Positions 12,801 to 20,954 of a stretch of 64,000 nucleotides of DNA are shown here, one piece after another. This DNA comes from WHSW01 sp963851045 (GTDB lineage: Bacteria > Actinomycetota > Thermoleophilia > Solirubrobacterales > 70-9). Under the pieces are notes generated by a model that ran no database searches, was not told where the DNA came from, and saw only the letters and a program-made list of their open reading frames with translations. The translations under genes and the position numbers were made by a program. Location of the stretch: the NCBI GenBank assembly GCA_963851045.1, contig CAWKNC010000002.1:1-64000 (forward strand), given 5' to 3'. Every line of letters begins with the position of its first letter. The first letter of the stretch is position 1.

Positions 12801-13891
12801 CGGTCCGCTCGGTGCTCAAGTGCGAGCTCGAGTCCGGCGTGTGCCAGGCCTGTTACGGCCGGGCGCTCGCGACCGGTTCGATCGTTGAGATCGGCGACGC
12901 GGTGGGGATCATCGCGGCCCAGTCGATCGGCGAGCCGGGTACCCAGCTGACGATGCGCACCTTCCACACCGGTGGTGTGGCAGGGCTCGACATCACCCAG
13001 GGTCTGCCCCGCGTGGTCGAGCTGTTCGAGGCGCGCAAGCCAAAGGGTCTGTCGGAGCTGGCCGAGGTCTCGGGCAAGGTCGCCATCGAGGAGACCGACA
13101 AGGAGGTCCGCGTCACGATCACCGACGACAAGGGCGAGGAGACGGCGTACAAGCTTGCGCCGCGTGCCCGCCTGTTGATCAAGCACGGTGACCGCATCGA
13201 GGCGGGTCAGCAGCTCGAGGAGGGCTCGCTGTATCCGGCCGACATCCTGCGGATCCGCGGCCGGACCGAGACCGAGCTCTACCTCGTCGCAGAGGTGCAG
13301 CGCGTCTACAAGGCCCAGGGCGTCGACATCAACGACAAGCACATCGAGCTGATCTGCCGTCAGATGATGAAGCGCGTCCGGATCGACTCGAAGGGCTCGA
13401 CCAGCCTGCTGCCAGGTGCTCTCGAGGACCGGCACAAGCTCAAGGTCCGCAACAAGGCGGTCAAGGACGAGGGCGGAACGCCGGCCAAGGGCGAGGAAGT
13501 GATCCTCGGGATCACCAAGGCCTCGCTCGCGACCGAGTCCTTCCTCTCGGCCGCCTCCTTCCAGGAGACGACGAAGGTGCTGACCGATGCGGCTCTGGAG
13601 GGCAAGCGAGACAAGCTCGTCGGCCTCAAGGAGAACGTGATCATCGGCAAGCTGATCCCGGCCGCCACCGGCCTGCGCCACTACCGCTCGCTCGAGATCG
13701 AGCCGGTGGAACCAGCGCAGCGCCCCGACGAGGACCTGCTCGACGAGGACGAGCTCGCCGCCGAGCTCGGCCTGGCCGAGGACGGCGACTCAAGCGCCGG
13801 CGTCGAGGGCTTCGGCCCGTCGTTTGCCGAGGAGCTCGAGGAGCTCGCTCAGGAGATCGAGACCGGCACGGGGGAAACCGAGAGCTCCTAG
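9845..13891 (+). CDS. rpoC: RNA polymerase beta' subunit
   Basis: 1348 residues. The ATG at 9845 is preceded by GAAGGAG and begins with the conserved MDINNFDAIEIGLASSKKIR; the longer frame from 9779 overlaps rpoB and is not RpoC-like. First zinc site Cys59, Cys61, Cys74, Cys77; active-site NADFDGDQMAVH at 564-575 with the three Mg2+-binding Asp residues; second zinc site in CELESGVCQACYGR; trigger-loop and bridge-helix regions (GARGSFKQIRQLAGMRGLM) present. The C-terminal ~60 residues form an acidic tail (EELEELAQEIETGTGETES). A strong terminator follows, ending the rpoBC unit. Confidence 0.98.
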   Translation: MDINNFDAIEIGLASSKKIRSWSHGEVTKPETINYRTLKPEKDGLFCERIFGPTKDWECYCGKYKRVRYKGIVCERCGVEVTRSKVRRERMGHIDLAAPVSHIWFFKGVPSRIGYLIDMAPKELEKVLYFAASIVTWIDEEARTKDLGKLEKEVKKVTDAYSAEKEQRVQQLNESIDRRIAWIEGEGDQTKFDDEDMIWAEGVGVNPKKLDAAEKTKLTKETRKALDSEISDTEAYLDDAIERMDEVWRIFTEMKVKDVINDEAVFRELKDRFGSPFGWGEYFRGGMGAESIRDLLEQVQLENETEELEQVINTSKGQKQARAVKRLKVASSFLNSANKPEWMVLDCVPVIPPELRPMVQLDGGRFATSDLNDLYRRVINRNNRLKRLLDLGAPEIIVNNEKRMLQEAVDALFDNGRRGRPVTGPGNRALKSLSDMLKGKQGRFRQNLLGKRVDYSGRSVIVSGPSLKLHQCGLPKLMALELFKPFIMARLVERKAVQNIKAAKKMVDSMIPEVWDVLEEVIHEHPVLLNRAPTLHRLGIQAFEPLLVEGKAIQVHPLVCHAFNADFDGDQMAVHVPLSAEAQAEARLLMLSANNILSPANGTPLATPSQDMVLGIYYLTYGPDAAELAELDEKLKSTKTSPNGNRVHIYRSAQEAELAYENGIVKLHDKAEFRRPGHEHFLTTVGRIIFNDRIERAIATALGDDWDPEKYEFVNRALKKREINEIVFTLIEAYGAPAIAQALDAFKELGFHYSTQAGITISKNHVISPPNKKEILDGYEEQVVVIEDQYADGLLSEEDRKEQLRVLWDRATDEVAEAMQDNLDELNPIFMMANSGARGSFKQIRQLAGMRGLMANPKGEIIERPIKANFMEGLSVLEYFISTHGARKGLADTALRTADSGYLTRRLVDVSQDVIIRSPDCKTKDYVESPLRNDEGELNQNLVGRVAAKKFATKRGRELLKKGQTIELVTVEEIAEAFGDEEVAVPVRSVLKCELESGVCQACYGRALATGSIVEIGDAVGIIAAQSIGEPGTQLTMRTFHTGGVAGLDITQGLPRVVELFEARKPKGLSELAEVSGKVAIEETDKEVRVTITDDKGEETAYKLAPRARLLIKHGDRIEAGQQLEEGSLYPADILRIRGRTETELYLVAEVQRVYKAQGVDINDKHIELICRQMMKRVRIDSKGSTSLLPGALEDRHKLKVRNKAVKDEGGTPAKGEEVILGITKASLATESFLSAASFQETTKVLTDAALEGKRDKLVGLKENVIIGKLIPAATGLRHYRSLEIEPVEPAQRPDEDLLDEDELAAELGLAEDGDSSAGVEGFGPSFAEELEELAQEIETGTGETESS

Positions 13892-13919
13892 CTCTCGCCC
13901 CAGCGCAACGTTTCGCGAG

Positions 13920-13948
13920 ACGGCCGGGTCGCAGGACCCGGCCGTTTT
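13920..13948 (+). terminator. Intrinsic terminator of rpoBC
   Basis: An 11-bp perfect stem (ACGGCCGGGTC at 13920-13930 with its complement at 13935-13945) closes a GCAG tetraloop and is followed by TTTT. It lies 29 nt after the rpoC stop. Confidence 0.9.
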
Positions 13949-14074
13949 GCTTTCGGAGGGCCGCTACTCCGTGGCGCACCCGCGCTACGGCGCTTGCGTC
14001 GACCCGGCCCAAGCGCGATGATCGGGCGGTCATCATCGGGCCGGCCAGGATGCCCGGCCGCTAAGGGAGGTCCC

Positions 14075-15085
14075 ATGGGTCAGCGCATCAGTTCTCACTT
14101 GCGCGACAACGTCTACGGGCTGATCGCGATCTTCATCGCACTCAGCGGCACCGCGTTCGCGGCCAATATCGCCGCGAAGAACTCGGTCACCTCGAAGTCA
14201 ATCAAGAACGGACAGGTGAAGAAGAAGGACCTCGCGGCCAATGCGGTCGACGGCTCGAAGGTGCTGGCCGACTCGCTCACCGGCGCGGATATCGCTGAGG
14301 ACTCGCTGGATCTCCCACTCGCGAACAGCCCGAATGACGCAACGGGCCCGGCGGGTGGTGCTCTCACGGGCACCTACCCGAACCCCTCGATCGCGCCGGG
14401 TGCGGTGACTGCGGCCGAGGTCCTCGACGCGACCTTGACCGGTGCTGACATCGCCGATACGAACTCGCTGACGACCGCCGAGATCGACGACTCGAGCCTG
14501 GCCTTCACGGCCGGCGGCGACGTCACCGGATCCCTCGGGGCGACAGCGCTCGCCCCGAACTCGGTTGCCAATCTCGAGCTCGCCGACAACGCCGTCGGCA
14601 ACGCGGAGCTGACCGACAACGCGGTCGGCAACGCGGAGATGGCCGACAACGCCGTCGGCAACGCGGAGCTGACCGACAACGCCGTCGGCAATCCTGAGAT
14701 GACCGACAACGCCGTCGGCAACGCGGAGATGACCGACAACGCCGTCGGCAACGCGGAGATGCGCGACAACGCGGTCGGCGGCGTCGAGGTCACCGATCGC
14801 TCGCTGACGCTCAACGACACCGCGACCGCCGACAACGCGATCGGAAATACCACGCTCATCATGAATCTCGCCGCGGGGGCGTGTACAAGCATCGCGACCG
14901 CGCTGTCGGGCGCGGCCGTCGGAGATCTGGTCGTCGTCGTACCCCGGTCGAGCACCGCGGGGATCTACACGCCCCCGGTCCGCGCCACGGTTGCTGGGCA
15001 GTTCCCGCTGACGCTCTGCAATTTCTCGGGGGCGACGATCGTAAACCCGGCCGCCAACGTCGACGTCTTCGCGCTGCGACCTTAG
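14075..15085 (+). CDS. Secreted repeat protein with decapeptide NAVGNAE repeats
   Basis: 336 residues from the ATG at 14075, preceded by GGGAGG at 4 nt. A signal peptide or anchor spans about 1-32 (IAIFIALSGTAFA). Next comes KNSVTSKSIKNGQVKKKDL, a block common at the start of actinobacterial exported repeat proteins, then DSLTGADIA-type repeats and two phage-tail-fibre-like phrases (GGALTGTYPNPSIAPGAV and GGDVTGSLGATAL). Seven tandem decapeptides DNAVGNAE(L/M)(T/A/R) follow (about 171-240), then a C-terminal beta domain with two cysteines. No enzyme motif is present. The repeats probably form a beta-solenoid or fibre on the cell surface. It is transcribed alone after the rpoBC terminator. Function unknown. 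Confidence 0.8.
   Translation: MGQRISSHLRDNVYGLIAIFIALSGTAFAANIAAKNSVTSKSIKNGQVKKKDLAANAVDGSKVLADSLTGADIAEDSLDLPLANSPNDATGPAGGALTGTYPNPSIAPGAVTAAEVLDATLTGADIADTNSLTTAEIDDSSLAFTAGGDVTGSLGATALAPNSVANLELADNAVGNAELTDNAVGNAEMADNAVGNAELTDNAVGNPEMTDNAVGNAEMTDNAVGNAEMRDNAVGGVEVTDRSLTLNDTATADNAIGNTTLIMNLAAGACTSIATALSGAAVGDLVVVVPRSSTAGIYTPPVRATVAGQFPLTLCNFSGATIVNPAANVDVFALRP
14585..14794 (+). repeat. Seven 30-bp in-frame tandem repeats
   Basis: Units begin at 14585, 14615, 14645, 14675, 14705, 14735 and 14765, each opening with GACAACGC. Units 1, 2, 3, 5 and 6 are nearly identical in DNA; unit 4 has an AATCCT variant and unit 7 is divergent. Near-identity at DNA level suggests recent expansion by slippage or recombination, so copy number may vary between strains. 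Confidence 0.95.
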
Positions 15086-15156
15086 GCGCTCAGCCCTGCC
15101 ACTTTCGGCCCAATCCGCGTACCACTCGTGCGCGGATGGCCGAGAGGGTGGGGCGC

Positions 15157-16060
15157 ATGCCTCAACTGCGGAGATCCGGTAACGACAGTCGTTACTCAAC
15201 CTCCACAGCTGCGATTCAGCGGGCCGCGCGACGGCAGTGGGGTGTGCTCTCGCTGCAGCAGCTTGTGAGCCTCGGCTACAACCGAATGGCGGTCTCGCGC
15301 CTCACCGCTCGCGGATACCTGCTGCGCCTGTACCCCGGCGTCTACGCGGTCGGCCACGAGCCGCTGCGCGTCGAAGGCCGCCTCCTCGCTGCCCTGCTTC
15401 ACGCAGGCGACGGCTCTGCGCTCAGCCACACGACCGCGGCATGGTGGTGGAAGCTGATCGACACGGCGCCGACGACCATCCACCTCGCAACGCCGAACCG
15501 GCCAAGTCCAGCGATGCGTCTGAAGATTCATCGCCCGCGGCAGATCGAGGCAGTGAGGGAGAGGGGGCTCTGCGTGACGACGGTGGAGCGAACGCTCCTC
15601 GACCTCGCATCATGGCAACGCACGACCCTCCGCGAGGCCCTAGCCCAAGCGGATCACCTCAACCGCCTCGACCTCCCGCCTACTGCAAGACAGCTCCGCG
15701 GCCAACCCGGGGGCCGAGCCCTGCGACAAGCACTCGACCACCACCTCCCGCAACTAGCCACCACCGAGAGCGAGCTCGAGGTCCGCTTTCTCCTCCTCGT
15801 CGAGAAGGCCGGCCTGCCGGTTCCCGAGGTTCAGGTGTGGATCGAAGGCTTCCGGTCGACGCCCTCTTTCGAAGCCACAAGCTCGTGGTCGAGCTCGACG
15901 GCCACGCCACGCACGCCAACCCGGTCGCGAACGAGACCGACAGGCGTCGCGAGCTCACCCTCAGAGCCGCCGGCTACGCGTCGTCCGCTACACGTGGGAG
16001 CAGGTCACTCAGCGACCTGACGAGGTCGTCGCCGACCTGGTCAGGCAGCTCGGCCCGTGA
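15157..16060 (+). pseudogene. AbiEi-like/DUF559 protein, two frameshifts
   Basis: The N-terminal part (IQRAARRQWGVLSLQQLVSLG, RLYPGVYAVGHEPL) is a winged-helix domain of the AbiEi antitoxin type. The C-terminal part is a DUF559, Vsr/restriction-like fold. The frame shifts near 15853 and again near 15977. Reading through both as single missing bases restores VDALFRSHKLVVELDGHATH and RVVRYTWEQV, ending in TGA at 16058-16060 with a total of about 301 residues. This matches the intact 302-residue homologue at 39634. Start chosen at the ATG at 15157, with GAGAGGG 8 nt upstream. It overlaps the convergent P450 gene by 20 nt. It may be a true pseudogene or carry sequencing errors. Such genes lie as solitary copies without an AbiEii toxin, so function is unknown. 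Confidence 0.75.
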
Positions 16061-17438
16061 CCACGACCCTGCCGCCGCGGGCGGGGATCATCGTCACGTT
16101 GCGATGAAGCGCGCGCTCGGGCTCGGGTTGGTCGGCCTCGAGGTCGAGGCGCAGGGCGATCTCGCGCAATACCGCGCGCTGCTCGGCCATCGCGAGCGCA
16201 GCGCCGAGGCAGCGGCGGGTGCCGCCACCGAACGGGATCCAGTCATAGGTGCCGGGCTTGCGGCCATTCCAGCGCTCCGGGCGGAAGGCGAAGGGGTCCG
16301 GATAGAGGTCCTCGCGATGGTGCAGCAGGAGGATGCTGATCAGTACCGGCTTATCGGCAGGCAGGTCGTAGTCGCCCAGCCTCCATGGCACGGTCACGCG
16401 CCGGCCGATGAGAGGGATCACCGGGCGCGAGCGCATCGCTTCGAGGATCACCGCCTCGATCGCGGCATCAGACTCCTCCGCGTCGCCCGAGCGGACGGCC
16501 TCGACCAGGCGGTCCTTCGCCGCCGGGGTCCGGACGAGCCGCTCCCACGCCCATGCGAGCGTGTTCGCCGTCGTCTCGTGCCCGGCGAGCACCAGGGAGA
16601 GCAGCTCGTCACGGACCTCGTGATCGGTGAGCGCCTCGCCCTCCTCCGTTCGCGCTTGCAGCAGCAGCGAGAGGATGTCGTTGCGCTCGTCGAGGTCGGC
16701 GGCCTCGCGCCTGGCGGCGATCACCGCATACGTCGGGCGGTCGAGGAAGCCGAGCGTGAGCTTCATCATCCCGCGCGGCTCGTCGCTGCCGATGTTGGCG
16801 ATCTCGCCGACCTGCGCGATCGGCGTCGACGAAAAGCGCGTGAGCGCGCGAACCGCCCGGCGCAGCCCGTGCTCGGGGGTGCCGGGCGCGGGCTTGCCCT
16901 CGATCCCGAAGATCCCGGCCATGATCACGTCGAGCGTTATCGCCTGCATCCGCGGGGCGATCGCGAACGGCCTGCCGACGGGCCAGCTCTCGATCTCTCG
17001 TACGGCGACGTCGACGATCATCTGCGTGTACTGGTCGATCGCCTCACCGTGAAACGGCGGCAGCAGCAGCTTGCGCTGGCGCAGGTGGCGGGCTCCCTGC
17101 GCGGTCAGCACCGAGTTGGGACCGACGATCGGTCGCAGCGGCGACTCCGCGGTCAGCGACGGCGCCAAGCCGGGCTTGGCCGTGAACAGCGAGCGCACAT
17201 GGTCGGGGTGGCTGGTGATCACGATCTCCTCGTCGATGCCCCGCCAGCGAAAGACCTCGCCGTGCAGACGGCGCGCCTTGAAGACGAACTCGATCTGGCG
17301 CTGGTTGAAGCGCAGCACCGAGAGCATGTGTGGAAGCTCGAGGAGCGGGGGCAGCGGCTGGGTCGGCGCGTCTAGGGGCCCGGCCTGCGACTCGCTGGCC
17401 TCTCCGACCAAGGGCAGGAGCTCCGTCGTGGCAACCAT
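16041..17438 (-). CDS. Cytochrome P450
   Basis: 465 residues, a full-length soluble bacterial P450 heme monooxygenase. Visible landmarks are the I-helix oxygen-activation motif AGHETT (285-290), the K-helix ExxR (Glu333-Arg336), the PERW motif (387-390) and the heme-thiolate loop FGGGTRRCLG (403-412) with Cys410 as axial ligand. There is no N-terminal membrane anchor. It needs a ferredoxin/reductase pair, none of which is encoded nearby. The sequence resembles CYP families that act on fatty acids, terpenes or sterols, but the substrate cannot be called. It is divergent from the transsulfuration operon across a 69-bp region containing a perfect palindrome, so joint regulation is possible. Confidence 0.93.
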   Translation of the reverse strand: MVATTELLPLVGEASESQAGPLDAPTQPLPPLLELPHMLSVLRFNQRQIEFVFKARRLHGEVFRWRGIDEEIVITSHPDHVRSLFTAKPGLAPSLTAESPLRPIVGPNSVLTAQGARHLRQRKLLLPPFHGEAIDQYTQMIVDVAVREIESWPVGRPFAIAPRMQAITLDVIMAGIFGIEGKPAPGTPEHGLRRAVRALTRFSSTPIAQVGEIANIGSDEPRGMMKLTLGFLDRPTYAVIAARREAADLDERNDILSLLLQARTEEGEALTDHEVRDELLSLVLAGHETTANTLAWAWERLVRTPAAKDRLVEAVRSGDAEESDAAIEAVILEAMRSRPVIPLIGRRVTVPWRLGDYDLPADKPVLISILLLHHREDLYPDPFAFRPERWNGRKPGTYDWIPFGGGTRRCLGAALAMAEQRAVLREIALRLDLEADQPEPERALHRNVTMIPARGGRVVVTGRAA

Positions 17439-17471
17439 TACATCGTTCAGTGTCTCATCAAGTCGTGTCGT

Positions 17472-17501
17472 CTGACTGTGACGTCACACACACCATAAGC
17501 T
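17472..17501 (+). promoter_or_regulatory. Leaderless promoter with TGTGACGTCACA operator
   Basis: CTGACT (-35, 17472-17477) and TAAGCT (-10, 17496-17501) are 18 bp apart, and the GTG start of the next gene is 7 nt downstream of the -10, implying a leaderless mRNA. A perfect 12-bp palindrome, TGTGACGTCACA (17477-17488), fills the spacer between -35 and -10. A protein bound there would block RNA polymerase. Half-sites resemble those of CRP/FNR-type or GntR-type regulators, though spacing differs from the classical CRP site. Confidence 0.6.
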
Positions 17502-17507
17502 GACCAC

Positions 17508-18881
17508 GTGGCCGCGGAGCTGGGCAGCGAGATCCACGAGTCCGTCCTCGATCTGATCGGGGACACGCCGCTCGTTCGGCTCTCTCGACTCGAGCCCGGC
17601 CTGCGCACGCCGATCGTCGCCAAGATCGAGTACCTCAACCCCGGCGGCTCGATCAAGGACCGCCCGGCGCTGGCGATGATCGAGGCGGCCGAGCGCGACG
17701 GCCTGCTGAAGCCGGGCGGGACCCTGGTGGAGCCGACCTCGGGCAATACCGGCCTCGGCCTGGCGATGGCCGCCGCCCTGCGCGGCTACAAGGTGATCGC
17801 GGTCATGCCGGACAAGATGAGCCGCGAGAAGATCGACACGCTGCGCGCCTTTGGCGCGGAGGTCGTCGTCTGCCCGACGGCGGTTGAGCCCGACGACCCG
17901 CAGTCCTACTACCGCGTCGCCGACCGGCTCACCGAGGAGATCGAAGGAGCCTTTCAGCCCAACCAGTACTTCAACCAGGCAAACCCCGAGGCCCACTACC
18001 GATCCACGGGACCCGAGATCTGGCGACAGACCGGCGGGAAGATCACGCACTTCGTCGTCGCGCTGGGAACCGGCGGCACCGTCACAGGGATCGGCCGCTA
18101 CCTGAAGGAGCAGAACCCGGAGATCAAGATCGTCGGCGCCGACCCCGAGGGGTCGATCTACTCCGGCGGGCCGGTGCACCCCTATCGGGTCGAGGGCATC
18201 GGTGAGGACTTCTGGCCCGAGACGTTCGACCCGAAGCTCGTCGACAGCTACGTCCGAGTCTCCGACCGCGACTCATTTTTGATGGCGCGCCAACTCGTCG
18301 CCACCGAGGGCCTGTTCGCCGGCGGCTCCACCGGCACGGCGCTTGTCGCCGCCGTCGAGGTCGCGCGAGAGCTCGACGATCCCGACGCGCTGGTCGTGAC
18401 GATCATCCCGGACGGCGGTCGGCCCTACGTCTCGAAGGTCTTCAACGACTCGTGGATGCGCGAGCACGGATACCTCGGCGAGACCGGGCCGCTCACCGTC
18501 GGCGAGGTGATCCGAAACCGCGGCGTCGACCGCCCGATGCTCACCGTCGACAGCCACGATCAGGTCGGGCGCGCGCTCGAGCTGATGCGAGAGCACGGCG
18601 TCTCGCAGGTGCCGGTCGTCTCCGGTGAAAATGGCCGCGCGTTCATGGGGACGGTCAGCGAGCGCGGTCTGCTGCTGGCCTCGGCCGAGCACCCCGGGAT
18701 CCTCGGCGAGCCCGTCACCGAGGTGATCGAGCCGCCGCTTCCGGAGCTCGATGCGGCAAGCCCCGCCAACGAGGCGATCCAGACGATCCTGCGCGAGCGA
18801 AAGCCGGTGGTCGTGGTCGAGGAGGGAAGCGCGCTCGGCATCCTCGCCTCAGTCGATCTGATCGAGGCGCTGAACGCGTGA
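17508..18881 (+). CDS. cbs: Cystathionine beta-synthase
   Basis: 457 residues; a PLP enzyme that condenses serine (or O-acetylserine) with homocysteine in reverse transsulfuration. The PLP lysine is Lys50 in NPGGSIKDRPA, the phosphate/cofactor loop is SGNTG (78-82), and ALGTGGTVTGIGRYLK is the second glycine loop. Residues ~335-457 hold two CBS domains (RPMLTVDSHDQVGRALELM, HGVSQVPVV), the regulatory module typical of true CBS rather than plain cysteine synthase. The GTG start lacks a Shine-Dalgarno and lies next to a -10 element. It overlaps the next gene by 4 nt (GTGA), forming a two-gene homocysteine-to-cysteine operon. Confidence 0.92.
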   Translation: MAAELGSEIHESVLDLIGDTPLVRLSRLEPGLRTPIVAKIEYLNPGGSIKDRPALAMIEAAERDGLLKPGGTLVEPTSGNTGLGLAMAAALRGYKVIAVMPDKMSREKIDTLRAFGAEVVVCPTAVEPDDPQSYYRVADRLTEEIEGAFQPNQYFNQANPEAHYRSTGPEIWRQTGGKITHFVVALGTGGTVTGIGRYLKEQNPEIKIVGADPEGSIYSGGPVHPYRVEGIGEDFWPETFDPKLVDSYVRVSDRDSFLMARQLVATEGLFAGGSTGTALVAAVEVARELDDPDALVVTIIPDGGRPYVSKVFNDSWMREHGYLGETGPLTVGEVIRNRGVDRPMLTVDSHDQVGRALELMREHGVSQVPVVSGENGRAFMGTVSERGLLLASAEHPGILGEPVTEVIEPPLPELDAASPANEAIQTILRERKPVVVVEEGSALGILASVDLIEALNA

Positions 18882-19967
18882 CCAGCGAGCCCGATCGCCG
18901 CATCGAGACACGGGTTGTGCACGCCGGGCTCGAGCCCGACCCCACCTACGGCTCGGTGATCCCGCCGATCCACCAGACCTCGACCTTCGTCCAGCCCGCG
19001 CCCGGTGATTTCGTCGAGGACTTCGACTACTCGCGATCGGCCAACCCCACCCGCGCGGCGCTCGAGCGAGCGCTGGGCGAGCTCGAGGGCGGATTCGGCG
19101 CCGCGTTCTCCAGCGGCATGGCCGCGACGCACGCCGTGCTGACCGCTGCTCTCGACGCCGGCGATCACCTGATCCTGCCGCTTGACCTCTACGGCGGCAC
19201 CTACCGCCTCGTCGACAAGGTCCTCAGCCGCTTCGGCCTCGACTACGACATGGTCGACCAGCGCGACGTCGACGCTCTGAAGGCGCGCGATGCGCCCGGA
19301 GACCAAGTTGATCTGGGTCGAGACGCCGACCAACCCGCTTCTCAACGAGGTCGACATCCCCGCGGTGGTCGAGGCTGCTGACGGGTGCGCCGTCGTCGTC
19401 GACAACACCTTCGCGACGCCGATCGTCCAGCGGCCGCTCGAGCTCGGCGCGACCGCCGTGGTCCACTCGACCACCAAGTACCTCGGCGGGCATTCCGACA
19501 CCGTCGGCGGCGCCGTGATCTGCGCTGGCGAGCATCTCCACGAGAAAGTCCGCTTTGTCCAGAACTCGGTCGGGGCGGTGCCCGGGCCGTTTGACTGCTT
19601 TTTGGTTCACCGCGGCCTGCGCACGCTCGCGCTCCGGGTCGCCGCACACAGCGCCAACGGGCGCGGCGTCAGCGAGTGGCTGCGCGGCGTCGAAGGGGTG
19701 GAGGACGTGCGCTGGCCGGGGTTCGGCGGCATGGTCTCCTTTCGCCACTCCGACGCCGTGGCCGCGGTTGGACGGACCGAGATCTTCTCCCTGGCCGAGT
19801 CGCTCGGCGGGGTGGAGTCGCTGATCGAGGTGCCCCAGGCGATGACCCATCAGTCGGTCGAGGACTCCGACGCCGCCGTCCCGGCCGACCTCGTTCGTCT
19901 CTCCTGCGGGGTCGAGGCCCTCGAAGATTTGATTAGCGACCTCGCCCAGGCCTTCCGCGCCCAGTAG
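18878..19967 (+). CDS. Cystathionine gamma-lyase/synthase family, one frameshift
   Basis: A trans-sulfuration PLP enzyme split by a one-base shift. The first frame (18878 to about 19288) carries RRIETRVVHAGLEPDP, PPIHQTSTF, DYSRSANPTRAALERALGELE and the FSSGMAATHAVL loop. The second frame (from about 19290 to 19967) carries LIWVETPTNPLLNEVDI, VVDNTFATP and the PLP-lysine motif STTKYLGGHSD. Removing one extra base in the GCGCGCGATGCG run near 19285 joins them into a normal protein of about 362 residues. Next to cystathionine beta-synthase, the lyase role (cystathionine to cysteine) is favoured over MetB synthase, but these cannot be separated by eye. The GTG start overlaps the upstream stop. 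A sequencing indel is likely, as both halves are well conserved. Confidence 0.85.
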
Positions 19968-19977
19968 GTTCCGGGCG

Positions 19978-20616
19978 ATGACTCATCGCGAGGGAACTCG
20001 GCGGGGAGCACTGCTCACCGCGTTGCTGGCAATGGCCGCGCTGATCGCCATCGGCGCGCCCGCAGGCGCCCAGGCGGCGAAGGCCCCATGCGGTGCGACC
20101 TTCTCGGTGCTTCACAACGACCGCATCGGTACCGCGAAGTTCCCCGCAGGCCAGTACGACATCACCCTGATCCGACCGCAGCGGATCACCTGCGCGCGCG
20201 CATCGCATCTGTTCGCGCGCTTCCTTCAGGACTTCAACGGCGTGCTTCCCGGCACCTGGAAGCTCAACGTCGCCAAGGCCCGCTTCGTCAACGCCGGCGG
20301 GTTCGGCTTTCAGGTTGCGCCGAGCTCCGGGGGCGGAGGTGGTGGCGGGGGCCAGCATCACCCCGGCAACACGACCAAGTGCCCGACCTTTCAGGTGCTG
20401 AACGACGACCTGATCGACGGCCAGCGCTTTCGCAAGGGCACCTACGCGATGACGGCGATCGGCGGACTTTCGTGCTCGAAGGCGTCGGGCCTTTTCCAAG
20501 GCTTTCTCGCCAACAACCAGAGCGACCTTCCCGGGCGTTGGCGCCTGGACCCGAGTCGAGGCACGTTCCTGCGCGGCGGCTCAGGCAAGGGCTTTCAGGT
20601 CAACCTCTGGCGCTAG
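19978..20616 (+). CDS. Secreted protein with an internal duplication
   Basis: 212 residues. The signal peptide ends near AQAAKA (about 32). Two homologous halves (about 37-118 and 136-212) follow the same pattern: Cys, (T/P)TF.VL..D.I, a Gly-(Q/T)-Y turn, a second Cys, F..FL, then a (L)PG.W.L segment and a final GFQV. A run of eight glycines and a His-His linker joins them. Each half has two cysteines, suggesting one disulfide per domain. There is no similarity to a known enzyme; it looks like a small extracellular binding domain present twice. It starts 10 nt after the transsulfuration genes on the same strand. Confidence 0.75.
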   Translation: MTHREGTRRGALLTALLAMAALIAIGAPAGAQAAKAPCGATFSVLHNDRIGTAKFPAGQYDITLIRPQRITCARASHLFARFLQDFNGVLPGTWKLNVAKARFVNAGGFGFQVAPSSGGGGGGGGQHHPGNTTKCPTFQVLNDDLIDGQRFRKGTYAMTAIGGLSCSKASGLFQGFLANNQSDLPGRWRLDPSRGTFLRGGSGKGFQVNLWR

Positions 20617-20630
20617 GCGCCAGGTGCGAG

Positions 20631-20954
20631 TCAGCTCCGGGCCGGCTCTGCGGAGCCGCGCTGCCCAGCGTGGCTAACGGCCGCACGGGCAGGCGCCGGC
20701 GGTGTGATGCGCATCCGCCCCTCGCGATGGGCGGCGGGAATTGGGACCGCCTCCGGGCCGTGCCCGCCGCGCCGCGGACCGCGCGGGCGCTTGGGCTCGC
20801 GGCGGAAGCGGCGGAAGCGATGGTCCTCGGACTCCGGCGGGGCTTCCTCAGGCCGCGTTTCGGCGCGAAAGGCCCACCAGACCAGGTAGAGCAGCAGTCC
20901 CACAGGGATCTTCAAGATCACCATGAGGAAGAAGATCGGCCAAAAGCCGTGCAC
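20631..20954 (-). CDS. Small membrane protein with a basic tail
   Basis: 107 residues from a GTG start. One strong transmembrane segment occupies about 4-28 (FWPIFFLMVILKIPVGLLLYLVW). The rest is a disordered Pro/Arg/Glu tail with an Arg-rich cluster (HRFRRFRREPKRPRGPRRGG) that could contact nucleic acid, phospholipid or a partner protein. The GTG directly follows the TGA of the upstream HAD-like gene, so the two are coupled. No function can be assigned; conserved single-pass proteins of this type occur in actinobacteria. Confidence 0.6.
   Translation of the reverse strand: MHGFWPIFFLMVILKIPVGLLLYLVWWAFRAETRPEEAPPESEDHRFRRFRREPKRPRGPRRGGHGPEAVPIPAAHREGRMRITPPAPARAAVSHAGQRGSAEPARS

Noticed and set aside
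14585..14794. CRISPR-like array
   Set aside because: Repeats are directly contiguous with no spacers and encode an in-frame decapeptide.
15237..17375. 712-codon plus-strand frame over the AbiEi/DUF559 and P450 genes
   Set aside because: It covers part of the DUF559 sequence in its second frame and then runs antisense to a clear P450. It is not a gene in its own right.
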